NCBI RefSeq assembly: GCF_003721435.2
Contig: NZ_CP054586.1
Span: forward strand, 124,001 to 188,000
Direction: 5' to 3'
Source of the DNA: Halorubrum sp. CBA1229
Lineage (GTDB): Archaea > Halobacteriota > Halobacteria > Halobacteriales > Haloferacaceae
Length of the DNA stretch: 64,000 nt
Shown in pieces: positions 25,581 to 34,717 of the stretch. The position numbers and the translations under genes are program-made. Position 1 is the first letter of the stretch; each line of letters starts with the position of its first letter. A model generated the notes under the pieces. That model had not been told where the DNA came from, did not search any database, and saw only the letters and a program-made list of their open reading frames with translations.

Positions 25581-25952
25581 CTAGGTATCTCGTTCGAGTG
25601 CTTCGCGTCGCTGTTCGTATTCCTCGTCGGTCAGATCACCGCGGGCGTAGGCGAGCCGGAGCTCCTCGAGGGCTTGGTTTGAGCTACTCTCACTTCCCGT
25701 AATCGCGCGGTAGATGAGGTAGCCACCGCCGACGAGGGCGGCGAGGAACAGTAACTGCATCACGATGCCGACGATGAACATCCAGCCAGGCATCGTCCCG
25801 TCGCCCCACATATGACCGCCCCACGTACCACCCATCATCGGACCGAACCCCATCATTCCGAAGCCCATGAAGAACAACGGGACGATGAATACGGCGCCGA
25901 TGATAACGAGAAGGAGCGTGACAAGTCGCGTGTCGTCTGAATTTGTCGGCAT
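25581..25952 (-). CDS. Two-helix membrane protein with Met-rich segment and SHOCT-like tail
   Basis: 123 residues. Helix one (LVTLLLVIIGAVFIVPLFFMG) leads into a Met/Gly/His/Trp segment (FGMMGFGPMMGGTWGGHMWG), then helix two and the LRLAYARGDLTDEEYEQRR module. Same architecture as the products at 6516 and 31252. The His in HMWG adds another soft-metal ligand. An AT-poor spacer separates it from the divergent permease gene at 26134. Confidence 0.82.
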   Translation of the reverse strand: MPTNSDDTRLVTLLLVIIGAVFIVPLFFMGFGMMGFGPMMGGTWGGHMWGDGTMPGWMFIVGIVMQLLFLAALVGGGYLIYRAITGSESSSNQALEELRLAYARGDLTDEEYEQRREALERDT

Positions 25953-26133
25953 ATTGTGATCCCTCCGTGAGTTTGGGTCTCAAGTAGTACTACGTCCTAA
26001 CTATTCAATGCGGTTGTGCCTTCGACCTGCGTATTCCACCCACCGCTAATCTTTTGAATTCATACATGCCGCGGCTCTAACCCGAACTATCTGAAGGAAA
26101 ACTGCAAAAGATGATCCACACGATGATACATCT

Positions 26134-27528
26134 ATGCAGGTGACGATGGTTGAGGGTATCTTCGAAGCCCTCCGAATCGGTGTCGGGTTCCTCTGGACGG
26201 CGGCGTGGGCGATCATTATGGGCCTCACGATCACGAGTCTCGTCCAGGTCTACGTCTCCAAGGAGCGAATGGCACAGGTGCTGGGCGACGGTGATCTGAG
26301 TGGGCTCACCAAGGCGACCGCGTTCGGCGCGGCGAGCAGCGGCTGCAGTTTCGGCGCTGTCGCTATCGGGAAGGGACTGTTCAAGAAGGGAGCACACGCG
26401 GTCAACTTTCTCGCGTTTATGTTCGCGTCGACGAATCTCATCGTCGAGCTCGGATTGATGATTCTGATTCTGCTTGGTTGGGAGTTCCTAGTCGCAGAGT
26501 TACTCGGTGGACTCATTCTCATCGCTGTGATGGCAGTAATCGTCCACTTCACGCTCCCGGAGAATCTCTTCGACGAGGTCCGGGAGACGCTCAACGAGCG
26601 CGACCGTGAGACGGGTGTCACCGAAGACCCGACCTGCGGGATGGAAGGCAAAGACGAGTATACGCTCACGACCGACGGCGGTGAGACGCTCAAATTCTGC
26701 TCGGAGGGCTGTATGGAGACCTACCGCCAGGAGACGTCGAGTCGCGGCGGGTGGCGTGACGAGTTGTTGTCGTGGGGTGGCTGGTACAAAGTCGGGAATC
26801 AGTACCGCAAGGAGTGGTCGATGATCTGGAAGGACATCGTCGCTGGCTTCCTTATTTCTGGGTTCGTCATCGTCTTCGTCCCGCAGTGGGTGTGGAACAC
26901 GCTGTTCATTCAGGGCGACGGCCTGCTCGTGACTGCCGAGAACGCGATTATGGGTGTCACCGTCGCCGTCCTCAGTTTCGTTGGCAGTATGGGTAATGTC
27001 CCGTTCGCCGTCGCGCTGTGGGGCGGTGGCGTCAGCTTCGCCGGGATCATCGCGTTCGTCTACGCCGACCTCATCACGATTCCCGTGCTGAACGTCTACC
27101 GGAAGTACTACGGCTGGAAGATCATGCTGTACATCCTCGGCGTCTTTTTCGTGACGATGGCGTTCACCGGCTTCCTCATGGAGCTGCTGTTCGACGCGCT
27201 GGGAATCGTTCCGGATCTGGCGGGCGGCGAGACGGCGACCGAGCAGACGTACTTCAAACTCAACTACACGTTCTATCTCAACCTCATCGCGTTCGCGCTC
27301 TCCGGGTTCCTGCTGTATGTTTATCGTCGCGGTCTCGGTGCGCCCGGCCAGTACCGCGACCCCGTCTGTGGGATGCGGACTGACGATAGCGAGCCATCGG
27401 CGACGCACGACGGCGAGACGTACTACTTCTGCTCGCAGACCTGTAAGGAGACGTTCGAAAAGGACCCAGATGAATTCGCCCATCAACACCCAGAGGCGGG
27501 AGCGTCTCAGGATCATGACCACCATTGA
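26134..27528 (+). CDS. DUF318/SO_0444-type permease with two YHS/TRASH-like metal segments
   Basis: 464 residues. The membrane part (about ten helices) resembles ArsP/DUF318-type permeases, with FGAASSGCSFGAVAIGKGLFKKGAHAV in the first half and GSMGNVPFAVALWGGGVSF in the second, an internal repeat. A YHS-like segment lies between the halves (DPTCGMEGKDEYTL ... LKFCSEGCMETY) and another at the C-terminus (DPVCGMRTDDSEPS ... YYFCSQTCKETF), and the protein ends HQHPEAGASQDHDHH. The Cys pairs and the His tail should capture metal for export. SO_0444-type relatives are reported as metal (Zn/Cu/Cd) efflux permeases. Confidence 0.85.
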   Translation: MQVTMVEGIFEALRIGVGFLWTAAWAIIMGLTITSLVQVYVSKERMAQVLGDGDLSGLTKATAFGAASSGCSFGAVAIGKGLFKKGAHAVNFLAFMFASTNLIVELGLMILILLGWEFLVAELLGGLILIAVMAVIVHFTLPENLFDEVRETLNERDRETGVTEDPTCGMEGKDEYTLTTDGGETLKFCSEGCMETYRQETSSRGGWRDELLSWGGWYKVGNQYRKEWSMIWKDIVAGFLISGFVIVFVPQWVWNTLFIQGDGLLVTAENAIMGVTVAVLSFVGSMGNVPFAVALWGGGVSFAGIIAFVYADLITIPVLNVYRKYYGWKIMLYILGVFFVTMAFTGFLMELLFDALGIVPDLAGGETATEQTYFKLNYTFYLNLIAFALSGFLLYVYRRGLGAPGQYRDPVCGMRTDDSEPSATHDGETYYFCSQTCKETFEKDPDEFAHQHPEAGASQDHDHH

Positions 27529-27659
27529 ACATCGATTGGGGATATCGAATTTGTGGGGCCGCCAGCCCCGTGATTGCGTTGGCCAATCAAAACTGGTACA
27601 GCAATGTCTCACGAACTCTCACATATGAGCAAGTGTCCCGGAGGATCGAGGTGGAGAAA

Positions 27660-28253
27660 ATGAATCGACGGCGAGCCGATACCGTAGCCGGTGCCTTGGT
27701 CGCTGCCGTCCTCATAGTCGGTGGTGTGCTCACCTGGCAAGCGTACCAGCAACAGCAGGCCTTCGAGCAGATGGGCTCGATGATGGGTACGTCGATGGGT
27801 GCGGTTCACGGAACGAACCCACTCTTGTACGTTCTCGGAACGCTTCTTGTTTCGGCTGTCGTTGGTGGGGGCTATCTCGTGGTTCGGGACGAGTTCACTA
27901 CCACAGAGGTAGCCGATCGCTCACAGACTGGCATGGCGAATCAAACCGATTCTGAGAGTATCGAATCGCAGGATTGGCCCGTTCAACCAGAGGGAAAAAT
28001 CAATCCGGAGTCCCAGCCACAGGCTCGCGTATTGGACCTCTTGCCGGATGATGAACGCCGAATTCTCGAACCGGTCCTCTCGTCGCCCGGTATCACACAG
28101 ATCGAACTCCGGGATCGCTCGAACTTCTCGAAAAGCAAGGTCAGTCAGACGGTGAGTGCCCTCGAGAAGCGCGGCTTACTGTACCGCGAGCGACAAGGGC
28201 GAACGTATCGCATCTATCCGAGCGACGACTTACAACAGAAACAGGCGAACTAG
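27660..28253 (+). CDS. Membrane-anchored winged-helix regulator
   Basis: 197 residues from ATG 27660. Two membrane helices near the N-terminus (VAGALVAAVLIVGGVLTW; LYVLGTLLVSAVVGGGYLVV) bracket a short external loop containing MGSMMGTSMGAVHG. After a polar linker comes a C-terminal winged helix (ERRILEPVLSSPGITQIELRDR, FSKSKVSQTVSALEKRGLLYRER). Such haloarchaeal proteins could sense a signal at the membrane, here possibly copper through the Met/His loop, and act on DNA. The much longer frame starting at 27525 overlaps the permease stop and has no sensible N-terminus. Confidence 0.75.
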   Translation: MNRRRADTVAGALVAAVLIVGGVLTWQAYQQQQAFEQMGSMMGTSMGAVHGTNPLLYVLGTLLVSAVVGGGYLVVRDEFTTTEVADRSQTGMANQTDSESIESQDWPVQPEGKINPESQPQARVLDLLPDDERRILEPVLSSPGITQIELRDRSNFSKSKVSQTVSALEKRGLLYRERQGRTYRIYPSDDLQQKQAN

Positions 28254-28376
28254 CGGGGGATTCTCGGGAATCCATGATCGTTCACCGTATCGCCCGGCCT
28301 AAACTCGGAACGAGGATGGCCGTATGAACGTCTCTCATCGCGAGGCCTTTACTCGCTGACCGCGAAAACAAAGGCA

Positions 28377-29792
28377 ATGACCTCCTCGGGACTTTCTCGC
28401 CGTAAACTCCTCCAATTATCGGGGATCTCGACTCTCGGAGCGCTTGCGGGGTGTGCCAGTCCGCTACCAGGCACCGACGATGGTGGGGGTCGTGCGGTGA
28501 CCCCTCGTCCAACTGTCACAGCTGATCCAGATACATCGGTCAGCCTCACTGCGACGTCTGGGACCATTCGACCAGCTTCGGATACGTCGACGACTACGTG
28601 GCTATACGATGGACAGTATCCGGGCCCAGAGTTGCGCGTGCAGGAGGGTGACGTGCTCAGCGTAGAACTGGCTAATGACCTGCAGGAGGAGACGACGATT
28701 CACTGGCACGGGATTCCTGTTGCGAATCCGGTCGACGGCGTCCCGAACGTGACGCAAGAGCCGGTTGCATCCGGTGATACATTCACATACAAGTTCCGTG
28801 CTGAACCCGCTGGGACGTATTTTTACCACAGCCACGTCGGACTCCAACTCGATCGTGGATTACTCGGCCCTCTGATCGTTGAAGAACGTGACCCACACGT
28901 CGAGTACGACCGCGAGTACGTCGTCGTGCTCGACGATTACCTCTCTGGAGAACCTCGTCTTCCGTCGGACGGTGGGATGGGTGGCGGTGGAATGGGTGGA
29001 ATGATGGGAGACGTTCGACCGCCATACGAGGGGCTTTTGATCAACGGTCAACTGCCCGAGAATCCCCCGACGTTCGACGTAACGGAGGGCGATCGGATTC
29101 GCTTTCGGTTCGTGAATGCCGGCAGTGCGACAGTCTTCGGTGTGCGAATCGCTGGACACGAGATGTCGGTGACCCACGCCGATGGCCAGCCCGTCGAACC
29201 GGTTGAGGCCGACTCGTTCGTTTTTGGTGCTGGTGAACGGTACGATGTCGTCGTGGAAGCGACGAATCCGGGGCGATGGTTCGTTCAGGCGAACGCACTC
29301 GACGGGAACGAACCACCGGCCAGAGCTGTCGTTGAGTATGAATCCACTGACGGTTCGAGCACTCCACAGCCTCCATCATCTTCGAGTAACAGATTGGAAT
29401 ACGGCGACCTGCAAGCACTCTCCTCGCTCGACGGTGTGAGTGGAGATCCCGACCGGACGTTCGATCTGACGCTCTCTCGCGGTAGAAACCAGTCCTACAC
29501 GTGGACGATAGACGGACAAGCCTATCCGGATGCCGACCCGCTTCAGATTCGGCCTGGGGAACACGTCCGAATTCGGATGACCAATCAGAGCCCGGTCATC
29601 CATCCGATGCACCTTCACGGCCACTTCTTCCAGGTCGGCAACGCGATCAAAGACACGGTTATGGTCCCTGGACATCGAGGACAGGTGACACTGGACTTCC
29701 ACGCGGATAACCCCGGTCGGTGGTTGTTCCACTGTCACAATCTGTACCACCTCGATGCGGGGATGGCGCGTGTTATGGAATACGTCGAATGA
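28377..29792 (+). CDS. Multicopper oxidase, Tat-exported lipoprotein
   Basis: 471 residues. Tat lipoprotein signal (SRRKLLQLSGISTLGALAGC). Three cupredoxin domains with all copper-ligand motifs: HWHG starting at His109, YFYHSHVG, HPMHLHGHFF starting at His409 and HCHNLYHLDAGM near the end (type 1 Cys and Met). A Met-rich insertion (GGMGGGGMGGMMGD) after the first domain resembles that of CopA/CueO oxidases, which oxidise Cu(I) to Cu(II) outside the cell. Its place among copper genes supports that role. Confidence 0.93.
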   Translation: MTSSGLSRRKLLQLSGISTLGALAGCASPLPGTDDGGGRAVTPRPTVTADPDTSVSLTATSGTIRPASDTSTTTWLYDGQYPGPELRVQEGDVLSVELANDLQEETTIHWHGIPVANPVDGVPNVTQEPVASGDTFTYKFRAEPAGTYFYHSHVGLQLDRGLLGPLIVEERDPHVEYDREYVVVLDDYLSGEPRLPSDGGMGGGGMGGMMGDVRPPYEGLLINGQLPENPPTFDVTEGDRIRFRFVNAGSATVFGVRIAGHEMSVTHADGQPVEPVEADSFVFGAGERYDVVVEATNPGRWFVQANALDGNEPPARAVVEYESTDGSSTPQPPSSSSNRLEYGDLQALSSLDGVSGDPDRTFDLTLSRGRNQSYTWTIDGQAYPDADPLQIRPGEHVRIRMTNQSPVIHPMHLHGHFFQVGNAIKDTVMVPGHRGQVTLDFHADNPGRWLFHCHNLYHLDAGMARVMEYVE

Positions 29793-29945
29793 GTGGGTTG
29801 AGACTCGATTTCTGGTTGATCAATCTGTGGCCCGTGTGGTCTTAGTCCCGTTCCGAACGAGGCGTTGAGTGCCATCCCGGCGAATTCGAGCCGGATGAAC
29901 GCTCTTATTTCTGAAACACGATTAAAACGCTGTATACACGTTCTC

Positions 29946-30021
29946 GAACGTTCTCCTGCGTGAGTTCACGCCCATCGTCATAACTCCCGAGCGGTCCTAC
30001 GAGTAACCGAGGAGAAAGACA
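29946..30021 (+). promoter_or_regulatory. Conserved leader upstream of Met/His-rich secreted protein (copy B)
   Basis: Ungapped counterpart of bases 1-76, with the GAACGTTC palindrome (29946-29953) and GAGGAG seven bases before the ATG. Here the upstream DNA is visible: an AT-rich stretch at about 29905-29935 could hold the TATA element, giving a short 5' leader that includes the conserved block. Confidence 0.5.
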
Positions 30022-30318
30022 ATGACCAACTTCAAACTCGGCGGCTGGCTGCTCGTGGCGCTCGCTCTCGTCGGACTCGTGGTCGCCTCCCCCGTGGTCA
30101 GCGCACACGGTACCGACACGACAGCTGACGACGCGCCCACGGACAACGCTACCGCTGATGACTGGGCTGCTTGGATGGAGGCGCAGATGACCGAGCACAT
30201 GGGCCCTAGTAGCTTCGAGTGGATGGAGACGCACATGGGTGTGACCGTCGACGAGATGGGCCAAGACATGGCTGACAACGACTACAACGGCGGGATGTAC
30301 GGGCAGGGCCACTGCTGA
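30022..30318 (+). CDS. Secreted Met/His/Asp-rich small protein, putative copper binder (copy B)
   Basis: 98 residues, nearly the same as the product of 77-397: signal peptide ending VVSA-HG, acidic middle (TTADDAPTDN), TEHMGPSSFEWMETHMG and the closing NGGMYGQGHC. It lacks eight residues (a DEEYHDGT-like insertion) before the tail. First gene of the repeated module; presumably binds copper outside the cell, by inference from composition and context. Confidence 0.78.
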   Translation: MTNFKLGGWLLVALALVGLVVASPVVSAHGTDTTADDAPTDNATADDWAAWMEAQMTEHMGPSSFEWMETHMGVTVDEMGQDMADNDYNGGMYGQGHC

Positions 30319-30376
30319 CGGCCTCTGACCGTTTCGATTGCTTCAAACGACAACCACGGTTCACCAACTCAGGATA

Positions 30377-30733
30377 ATGACGCAACTTACCACTCATCTC
30401 GGACGCACTGCTCGCCGCCTCGCGATCCTCGCCATCCCGCTGCTGGTCGCGGCGACTGGAACGGCTGCCGCCCACGGCGGCGGGAGCTATGGCGGCGGGA
30501 TGATGGGCGGAAGCGGCTGGGGCCTCTTCGGCGGAGCGATGGGGCTCTGGGGACTCCTCTGGATGGGACTCCTCATCGCCGTTCCGCTCTACCTCGTCTA
30601 TGCGCTCCTCAACCGAGGATCCGGTGGGAACGATGAGCAGTCGTTGTCGGTTCTACGCGAGCGGTACGCCCGTGGCGAGATCGACGACGATGAATTCGAA
30701 CGGCGGCGAAAACAGCTCGAACGTACCGGATGA
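30377..30733 (+). CDS. Membrane protein with Gly/Met-rich segment and SHOCT-like tail (copy B)
   Basis: 118 residues from ATG 30377 (a TTG at 30338 would add 13 residues absent from copy A). Signal or anchor ending AAAHG, Gly/Met segment (GSYGGGMMGGSGWG), a membrane helix (GLLWMGLLIAVPLYLVYALL) and the LRERYARGEIDDDEFERRR module. Paralog of 453-815. It is 58 bases after the Met/His-rich gene, so co-transcription is likely. Confidence 0.82.
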   Translation: MTQLTTHLGRTARRLAILAIPLLVAATGTAAAHGGGSYGGGMMGGSGWGLFGGAMGLWGLLWMGLLIAVPLYLVYALLNRGSGGNDEQSLSVLRERYARGEIDDDEFERRRKQLERTG

Positions 30734-30828
30734 TCGGAACGGCTGCTGTTCCAGCCGAAACACTGCCCTCCACAACGATTGCTGTTGGGCACCCAACGGT
30801 TAACCCCGCGGACGGGGTATGATATTCC

Positions 30829-31245
30829 ATGGAATACACAATACAGACCACAGTCACTGGCGAATTCGACGACGTCGTTGATGCAACGAACGCTGCACTC
30901 ACGGACGAGGGATTCGGTGTCCTCTGTGATATCGACATTCAGGCGACACTCAAGGAGAAGCTTGGCGAAGAGTTCCGTCAGTATCGCATCCTCGGTGCGT
31001 GTAACCCTCCGCTAGCATACGAAGGGTTAACCGAGGAAATCGAGCTTGGTGCGCTCTTGCCCTGTAACGTCATCGTCTATGAGACTGATGACGGCGACAT
31101 CGTGGTGAGTGCGGTCGATCCGGAGCAGTTGGTCGGGATTGCTGATAACGACGCGCTTGATCCCATCGCAACCGAGGTCACCGAGCGATTTGATCGTGTA
31201 CTGGCAGCTGTTAGAGACGAGTTCGACCCCGCGTCGGAGGCCTGA
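30829..31245 (+). CDS. DUF302 domain protein (copy B)
   Basis: 138 residues, one DUF302 domain with GFGVLCDID, QYRILGACNPPLAYEGL, LLPCNVIVYE and IVVSAVDPEQLVGI. It aligns over its length with 1346-1765. Cytoplasmic, function unknown. It ends six bases before the following SHOCT gene, so the pair is co-transcribed. Confidence 0.88.
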   Translation: MEYTIQTTVTGEFDDVVDATNAALTDEGFGVLCDIDIQATLKEKLGEEFRQYRILGACNPPLAYEGLTEEIELGALLPCNVIVYETDDGDIVVSAVDPEQLVGIADNDALDPIATEVTERFDRVLAAVRDEFDPASEA

Positions 31246-31251
31246 TCGTCG

Positions 31252-31605
31252 ATGGCTTCATCGAATCAACTGGACACAACGACGATACTGCTACTGATCC
31301 TCGGAGCGTTCATCCTCCTTCCGTTGCTCATGATGGGGATGGGCTTCGGCGGGATGATGGGATACGGGGGAATGATGGGCCAGTACGGTAGTACCGGCGG
31401 CTGGTGGCCCGTCATCGGAATGCTTGTGCCACTCGTTTTCTTCGTTGCGCTTCTCGGCGGTGGCTTCCTCCTCTTCAGACGGGTGAGCGAAACACAAACG
31501 TCCCACAATCCCGCGATGGAAGAATTACGTCTGGCGTACGCCCGTGGCGATCTCACGGACGAAGAGTTCGAATCCCGCCGAAAGAAGCTCGAACAATCAG
31601 AGTGA
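31252..31605 (+). CDS. Two-helix membrane protein with Met-rich segment and SHOCT-like tail (intact paralog of 1768-2120)
   Basis: 117 residues. Helix one (TILLLILGAFILLPLLMMG), the Met/Gly loop (GFGGMMGYGGMMGQYG), helix two (WWPVIGMLVPLVFFVALLGGGFLLF) and the module LRLAYARGDLTDEEFESRRKKLEQSE. Its uninterrupted frame shows what copy A looked like before its frameshift. Last gene of the repeated module. Confidence 0.85.
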   Translation: MASSNQLDTTTILLLILGAFILLPLLMMGMGFGGMMGYGGMMGQYGSTGGWWPVIGMLVPLVFFVALLGGGFLLFRRVSETQTSHNPAMEELRLAYARGDLTDEEFESRRKKLEQSE

Positions 31606-31720
31606 GCATATTCTAAACTACACCTACAGAATATATTCACAATTCAAAGCTTGTGCCCCACTACAGCAGTCTAATCAAAAGAGAAATCCGCTAAAGAGAG
31701 GAGACCGTATGTATCCCTGT

Positions 31721-31918
31721 ATGACGACAACCATCACCGTGGAAGGAATGTCGTGCGGTCACTGTGAGCAGACGGTCGAAGAGGCGCTCCAAGATGTCTC
31801 CGGCGTGGCTGACGTGACCGTTGACAGGGAGAGTGAACAGGCGAGCGTCGATGGTGAGGTAGACGTCACGGCTCTCGTGGAGGCCGTCGAAGACGCAGGG
31901 TACACCGCTCACGCCTAA
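31721..31918 (+). CDS. HMA-domain copper chaperone (CopZ-like)
   Basis: 65 residues. TITVEGMSCGHCEQTVEEALQ carries the GMxCxxC copper loop, followed by GVADVTVDRES and a C-terminal helix ending DAGYTAHA. It should bind Cu(I) and deliver it to the CPH-type ATPase encoded 140 bases downstream. ATG 31721 aligns with CopZ starts; an ATG at 31709 would add four residues. Confidence 0.92.
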   Translation: MTTTITVEGMSCGHCEQTVEEALQDVSGVADVTVDRESEQASVDGEVDVTALVEAVEDAGYTAHA

Positions 31919-32058
31919 GTATCGCGATCGACAGATAGCACGGTCTGCTTCGAGAAAAAAGCCTGACTTTGGATTTTGCCTACGCTGGTCCTGCTGTACA
32001 GTTTCAGGGGCGAAGATTCAGGGAGCCGGCGGGTCCACCTCTAAAGAGAATATGATCT

Positions 32059-34338
32059 ATGGCCGACCACAAAGATACAGATGAGAATCCTTCGGGAGGA
32101 GAACACCAGCAGGACGACAGTCACCAGCAAGAACACAGCGAACACGATGAAGCAGCCGCTGAGGCAGACGAACCACGGGTAGAACAGGAGCTACTGGAGG
32201 ACGAGGCTCACCCTGCTACGGCGGAGGGTGAGGCGCTCCACGAGCACCACGATCACGCCGGCCACGAGGGCGAAGGAGACGACCACGGCACTCACGAAGG
32301 GCACGGTGAGGGACATGGCGGGATGCACGAAGGCCACGAACAGATGTTCCGCCGGCGCTTCTTCGTTTCGACACTCCTGTCGATACCCGTCCTCCTGTAC
32401 AGCGAAATGCTCCAGGAGTGGCTCGGGTTCTCCGTCCCCACTTTCCCGGGGAGCGAGTGGATCAACCCCGTCTTCGCGGTCATTGTCTTCGCCTACGGTG
32501 GGATTCCATTCCTCCAGATGGCGGTCCCGGAGCTGAAAGACCGGGCGCCGGGGATGATGACGCTGATCTCGATGGCCATCTCGGTCGCGTTCGTCTACAG
32601 TCTCGCGAGCGTGATTTTCCCAACACAGTCGGCATTCTTCTGGGAACTCGTGACGCTCATCGACATCATGCTGCTCGGCCACTGGATCGAGATGCGGTCG
32701 GTGCGCCGTGCCTCGAGCGCCGTCGACGAACTGGCGAAACTGATGCCGGACACGGCGGAACGACTCACCGATGACGGCGAGACCGAAGAGGTCCCTGTCA
32801 GTGAACTCTCCGAGGGCGACCGCGTGCTCGTCCGACCGGGCGCGAGCGTGCCCGCCGACGGCGTCGTCGAGGAGGGCGATTCGGACGTCAACGAGTCGAT
32901 GATCACCGGCGAGTCGAAACCAGTCTCGAAAGACCCCGGCGACGAGGTCATCGGCGGCACAATCAACGGCGACGGCAGTCTCCGCGTCCGTGTTGGCGCA
33001 ACGGGCGAGGAGACGACGCTCGCGGGCATTATGCGGCTCGTCGAGGAAGCCCAGCAGAGCAAGTCCAAGACCCAGGTGCTGGCCGACCGCGCGGCTGGCT
33101 GGCTGTTCTACGTTGCGCTCGGGGCGGCAGCCGTGACCGCAATCGCGTGGACGGTCGCGGTTTCGTTTGACGCGACCGTCATCGAGCGCGTCGTGACGGT
33201 GCTCGTCATCGCCTGCCCACACGCTCTGGGACTCGCAATCCCGCTGGTCGTCGCGATCAACACCTCCCTGGCGGCGCGCAACGGGATGCTCGTCCGCGAC
33301 CGGATCGCGATGGAGGACGCACGGAAGCTGGACGCCATCATCTTCGACAAGACGGGGACGCTCACCGAAGGCGAGCACGGCGTCGTGGATATGGCGACCG
33401 TCGAGGGCGTCGACGAGGACGACGCGCTCGCACTGGCGGCAGCTGTCGAGAGCGACTCTGAACACATGATCGCGCGAGCCATCCGCGAGGCAGCTGACGA
33501 GCGTGATCTCAGTGCCCCTGGTGCGTCCAGCTTTGAGGCAATCAAAGGGCGAGGGGTCCGGGCGAACGTCGACGGCAATGAGGTGTACGTCGGCGGTCCG
33601 AATCTGCTCTCACAGCTCGATAGCGAGGTTCCGGGCCACCTCCAGCGGTTTGCTGACGATGCGGGAGAGAACGCCCAGACGGTGGTGTATCTCGTCCGTG
33701 ATGGAGAGTTGATCGCCGCGTTCGCGATGGCCGACGTGATCCGCGAGGAGAGTTTCCGCGTCGTCGACGCCCTCCACGATCTGGGGATCGAAGTGGCGAT
33801 GCTGACTGGCGACTCCCAGGACGTCGCCAACGCCGTCGCAGACGAACTGGGCATCGATACGGTGTTCGCGGAAGTCCTCCCCGAAGACAAAGACGAGAAA
33901 GTCCAGGAGCTCCAAGACCAGGGGAAGCTGGTGGGGATGGTCGGTGACGGCGTGAACGATGCGCCGGCGCTGACGCGAGCCGATGTCGGCATCGCCATCG
34001 GGAGCGGTACCGACGTCGCCGTCCAGTCGGCGGACGTCATCCTCGTCCAGAACAACCCCATGGACGTCGTTCGGCTGGTGAAGCTCAGTAAGGCGAGCTA
34101 TCGGAAGATGCAGGAGAACATCGTCTGGGCCGCCGGCTACAACGTGTTTGCGATTCCGCTCGCAGCAGGCGTCTTGGCACCGATCGGGATTCTGCTGTCT
34201 CCCGCCGTGGGCGCCCTCCTGATGTCGCTGAGTACGGTGATCGTCGCGGTCAACGCACAGATGCTTCGGCGCGTGGACCTGTCCATTCCCGAGCTTCCGA
34301 GCGGGACACCATCGACGGAGGTACAGCCCGCTGACTGA
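32059..34338 (+). CDS. copB: P1B-3-type copper ATPase (CPH motif, CopB-like) with His-rich N-terminus
   Basis: 759 residues. The first 95 residues are Gln/His/Glu-rich, with His clusters ([26 protein letters not shown]) replacing an HMA domain, as in CopB proteins. The core has [12 protein letters not shown], the metal-site motif Cys386-Pro387-His388 ([12 protein letters not shown]), DKTGT with Asp430, SEHMIARAI and [15 protein letters not shown] marks the P1B-3 group, which moves Cu(II) or Cu(I) across the membrane. Preceded by a CopZ-like chaperone. The gene symbol is by subgroup, not by detailed comparison. Confidence 0.92.
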   Translation: MADHKDTDENPSGGEHQQDDSHQQEHSEHDEAAAEADEPRVEQELLEDEAHPATAEGEALHEHHDHAGHEGEGDDHGTHEGHGEGHGGMHEGHEQMFRRRFFVSTLLSIPVLLYSEMLQEWLGFSVPTFPGSEWINPVFAVIVFAYGGIPFLQMAVPELKDRAPGMMTLISMAISVAFVYSLASVIFPTQSAFFWELVTLIDIMLLGHWIEMRSVRRASSAVDELAKLMPDTAERLTDDGETEEVPVSELSEGDRVLVRPGASVPADGVVEEGDSDVNESMITGESKPVSKDPGDEVIGGTINGDGSLRVRVGATGEETTLAGIMRLVEEAQQSKSKTQVLADRAAGWLFYVALGAAAVTAIAWTVAVSFDATVIERVVTVLVIACPHALGLAIPLVVAINTSLAARNGMLVRDRIAMEDARKLDAIIFDKTGTLTEGEHGVVDMATVEGVDEDDALALAAAVESDSEHMIARAIREAADERDLSAPGASSFEAIKGRGVRANVDGNEVYVGGPNLLSQLDSEVPGHLQRFADDAGENAQTVVYLVRDGELIAAFAMADVIREESFRVVDALHDLGIEVAMLTGDSQDVANAVADELGIDTVFAEVLPEDKDEKVQELQDQGKLVGMVGDGVNDAPALTRADVGIAIGSGTDVAVQSADVILVQNNPMDVVRLVKLSKASYRKMQENIVWAAGYNVFAIPLAAGVLAPIGILLSPAVGALLMSLSTVIVAVNAQMLRRVDLSIPELPSGTPSTEVQPAD

Positions 34339-34440
34339 GCCCCATTCTGGCTACTTCAAGAAGAATTCCGCCGTGTTGACCGTCACTTCGAACAGTTCTA
34401 TGACTCGACTGGGCCGGAATCTCGCGTGAAAACTTCGAAC

Positions 34441-34449
34441 CTTTATATA
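34441..34449 (+). promoter_or_regulatory. TATA box for the histone-fold gene
   Basis: CTTTATATA ends 25 bases before the ATG at 34475, the expected spacing for a strong leaderless haloarchaeal promoter. It lies in a 135-base intergenic gap after the CopB-like gene, so the following genes form a separate unit. Confidence 0.65.
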
Positions 34450-34474
34450 GTGGACAGGTGAATTCCGCGATGGA

Positions 34475-34642
34475 ATGTCTGACCTAATCGTCAAAGCAGC
34501 CGTGAAGGACGCACTCTCGGACAACAACGTCTCGGCAGATTTCTACGACGCCCTCAATGAAGAGGTCGCCGAACTGCTCGACGACGCCGCGGAGCGTGCC
34601 GAGGCCAACGACCGGAAGACGGTCCAGCCCCGCGATCTGTAG
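34475..34642 (+). CDS. DUF1931 histone-fold protein
   Basis: 55 residues: LIVKAAVKDALSDNNVSADFYDALNEEV, then LLDDAAERAEANDRKTVQPRDL. This is the pattern of the small haloarchaeal DUF1931 proteins, a half histone-fold that pairs to form a histone-like dimer. It probably binds DNA or other proteins; the role is not settled. The frame is below 60 codons but is supported by the strong TATA box and the clear family match. Confidence 0.88.
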   Translation: MSDLIVKAAVKDALSDNNVSADFYDALNEEVAELLDDAAERAEANDRKTVQPRDL

Positions 34643-34717
34643 GCCTACATAACGCAGCCAAGCCCGTCACTCGAACGTAGCTTTTTGAGGTTCCTGTTCA
34701 GAAGTTAGGAAACGAAG

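Noticed and set aside
32191..33465. A 424-codon open frame on the minus strand
   Set aside because: Antisense to the CopB-like ATPase; composition is that of a shadow frame.
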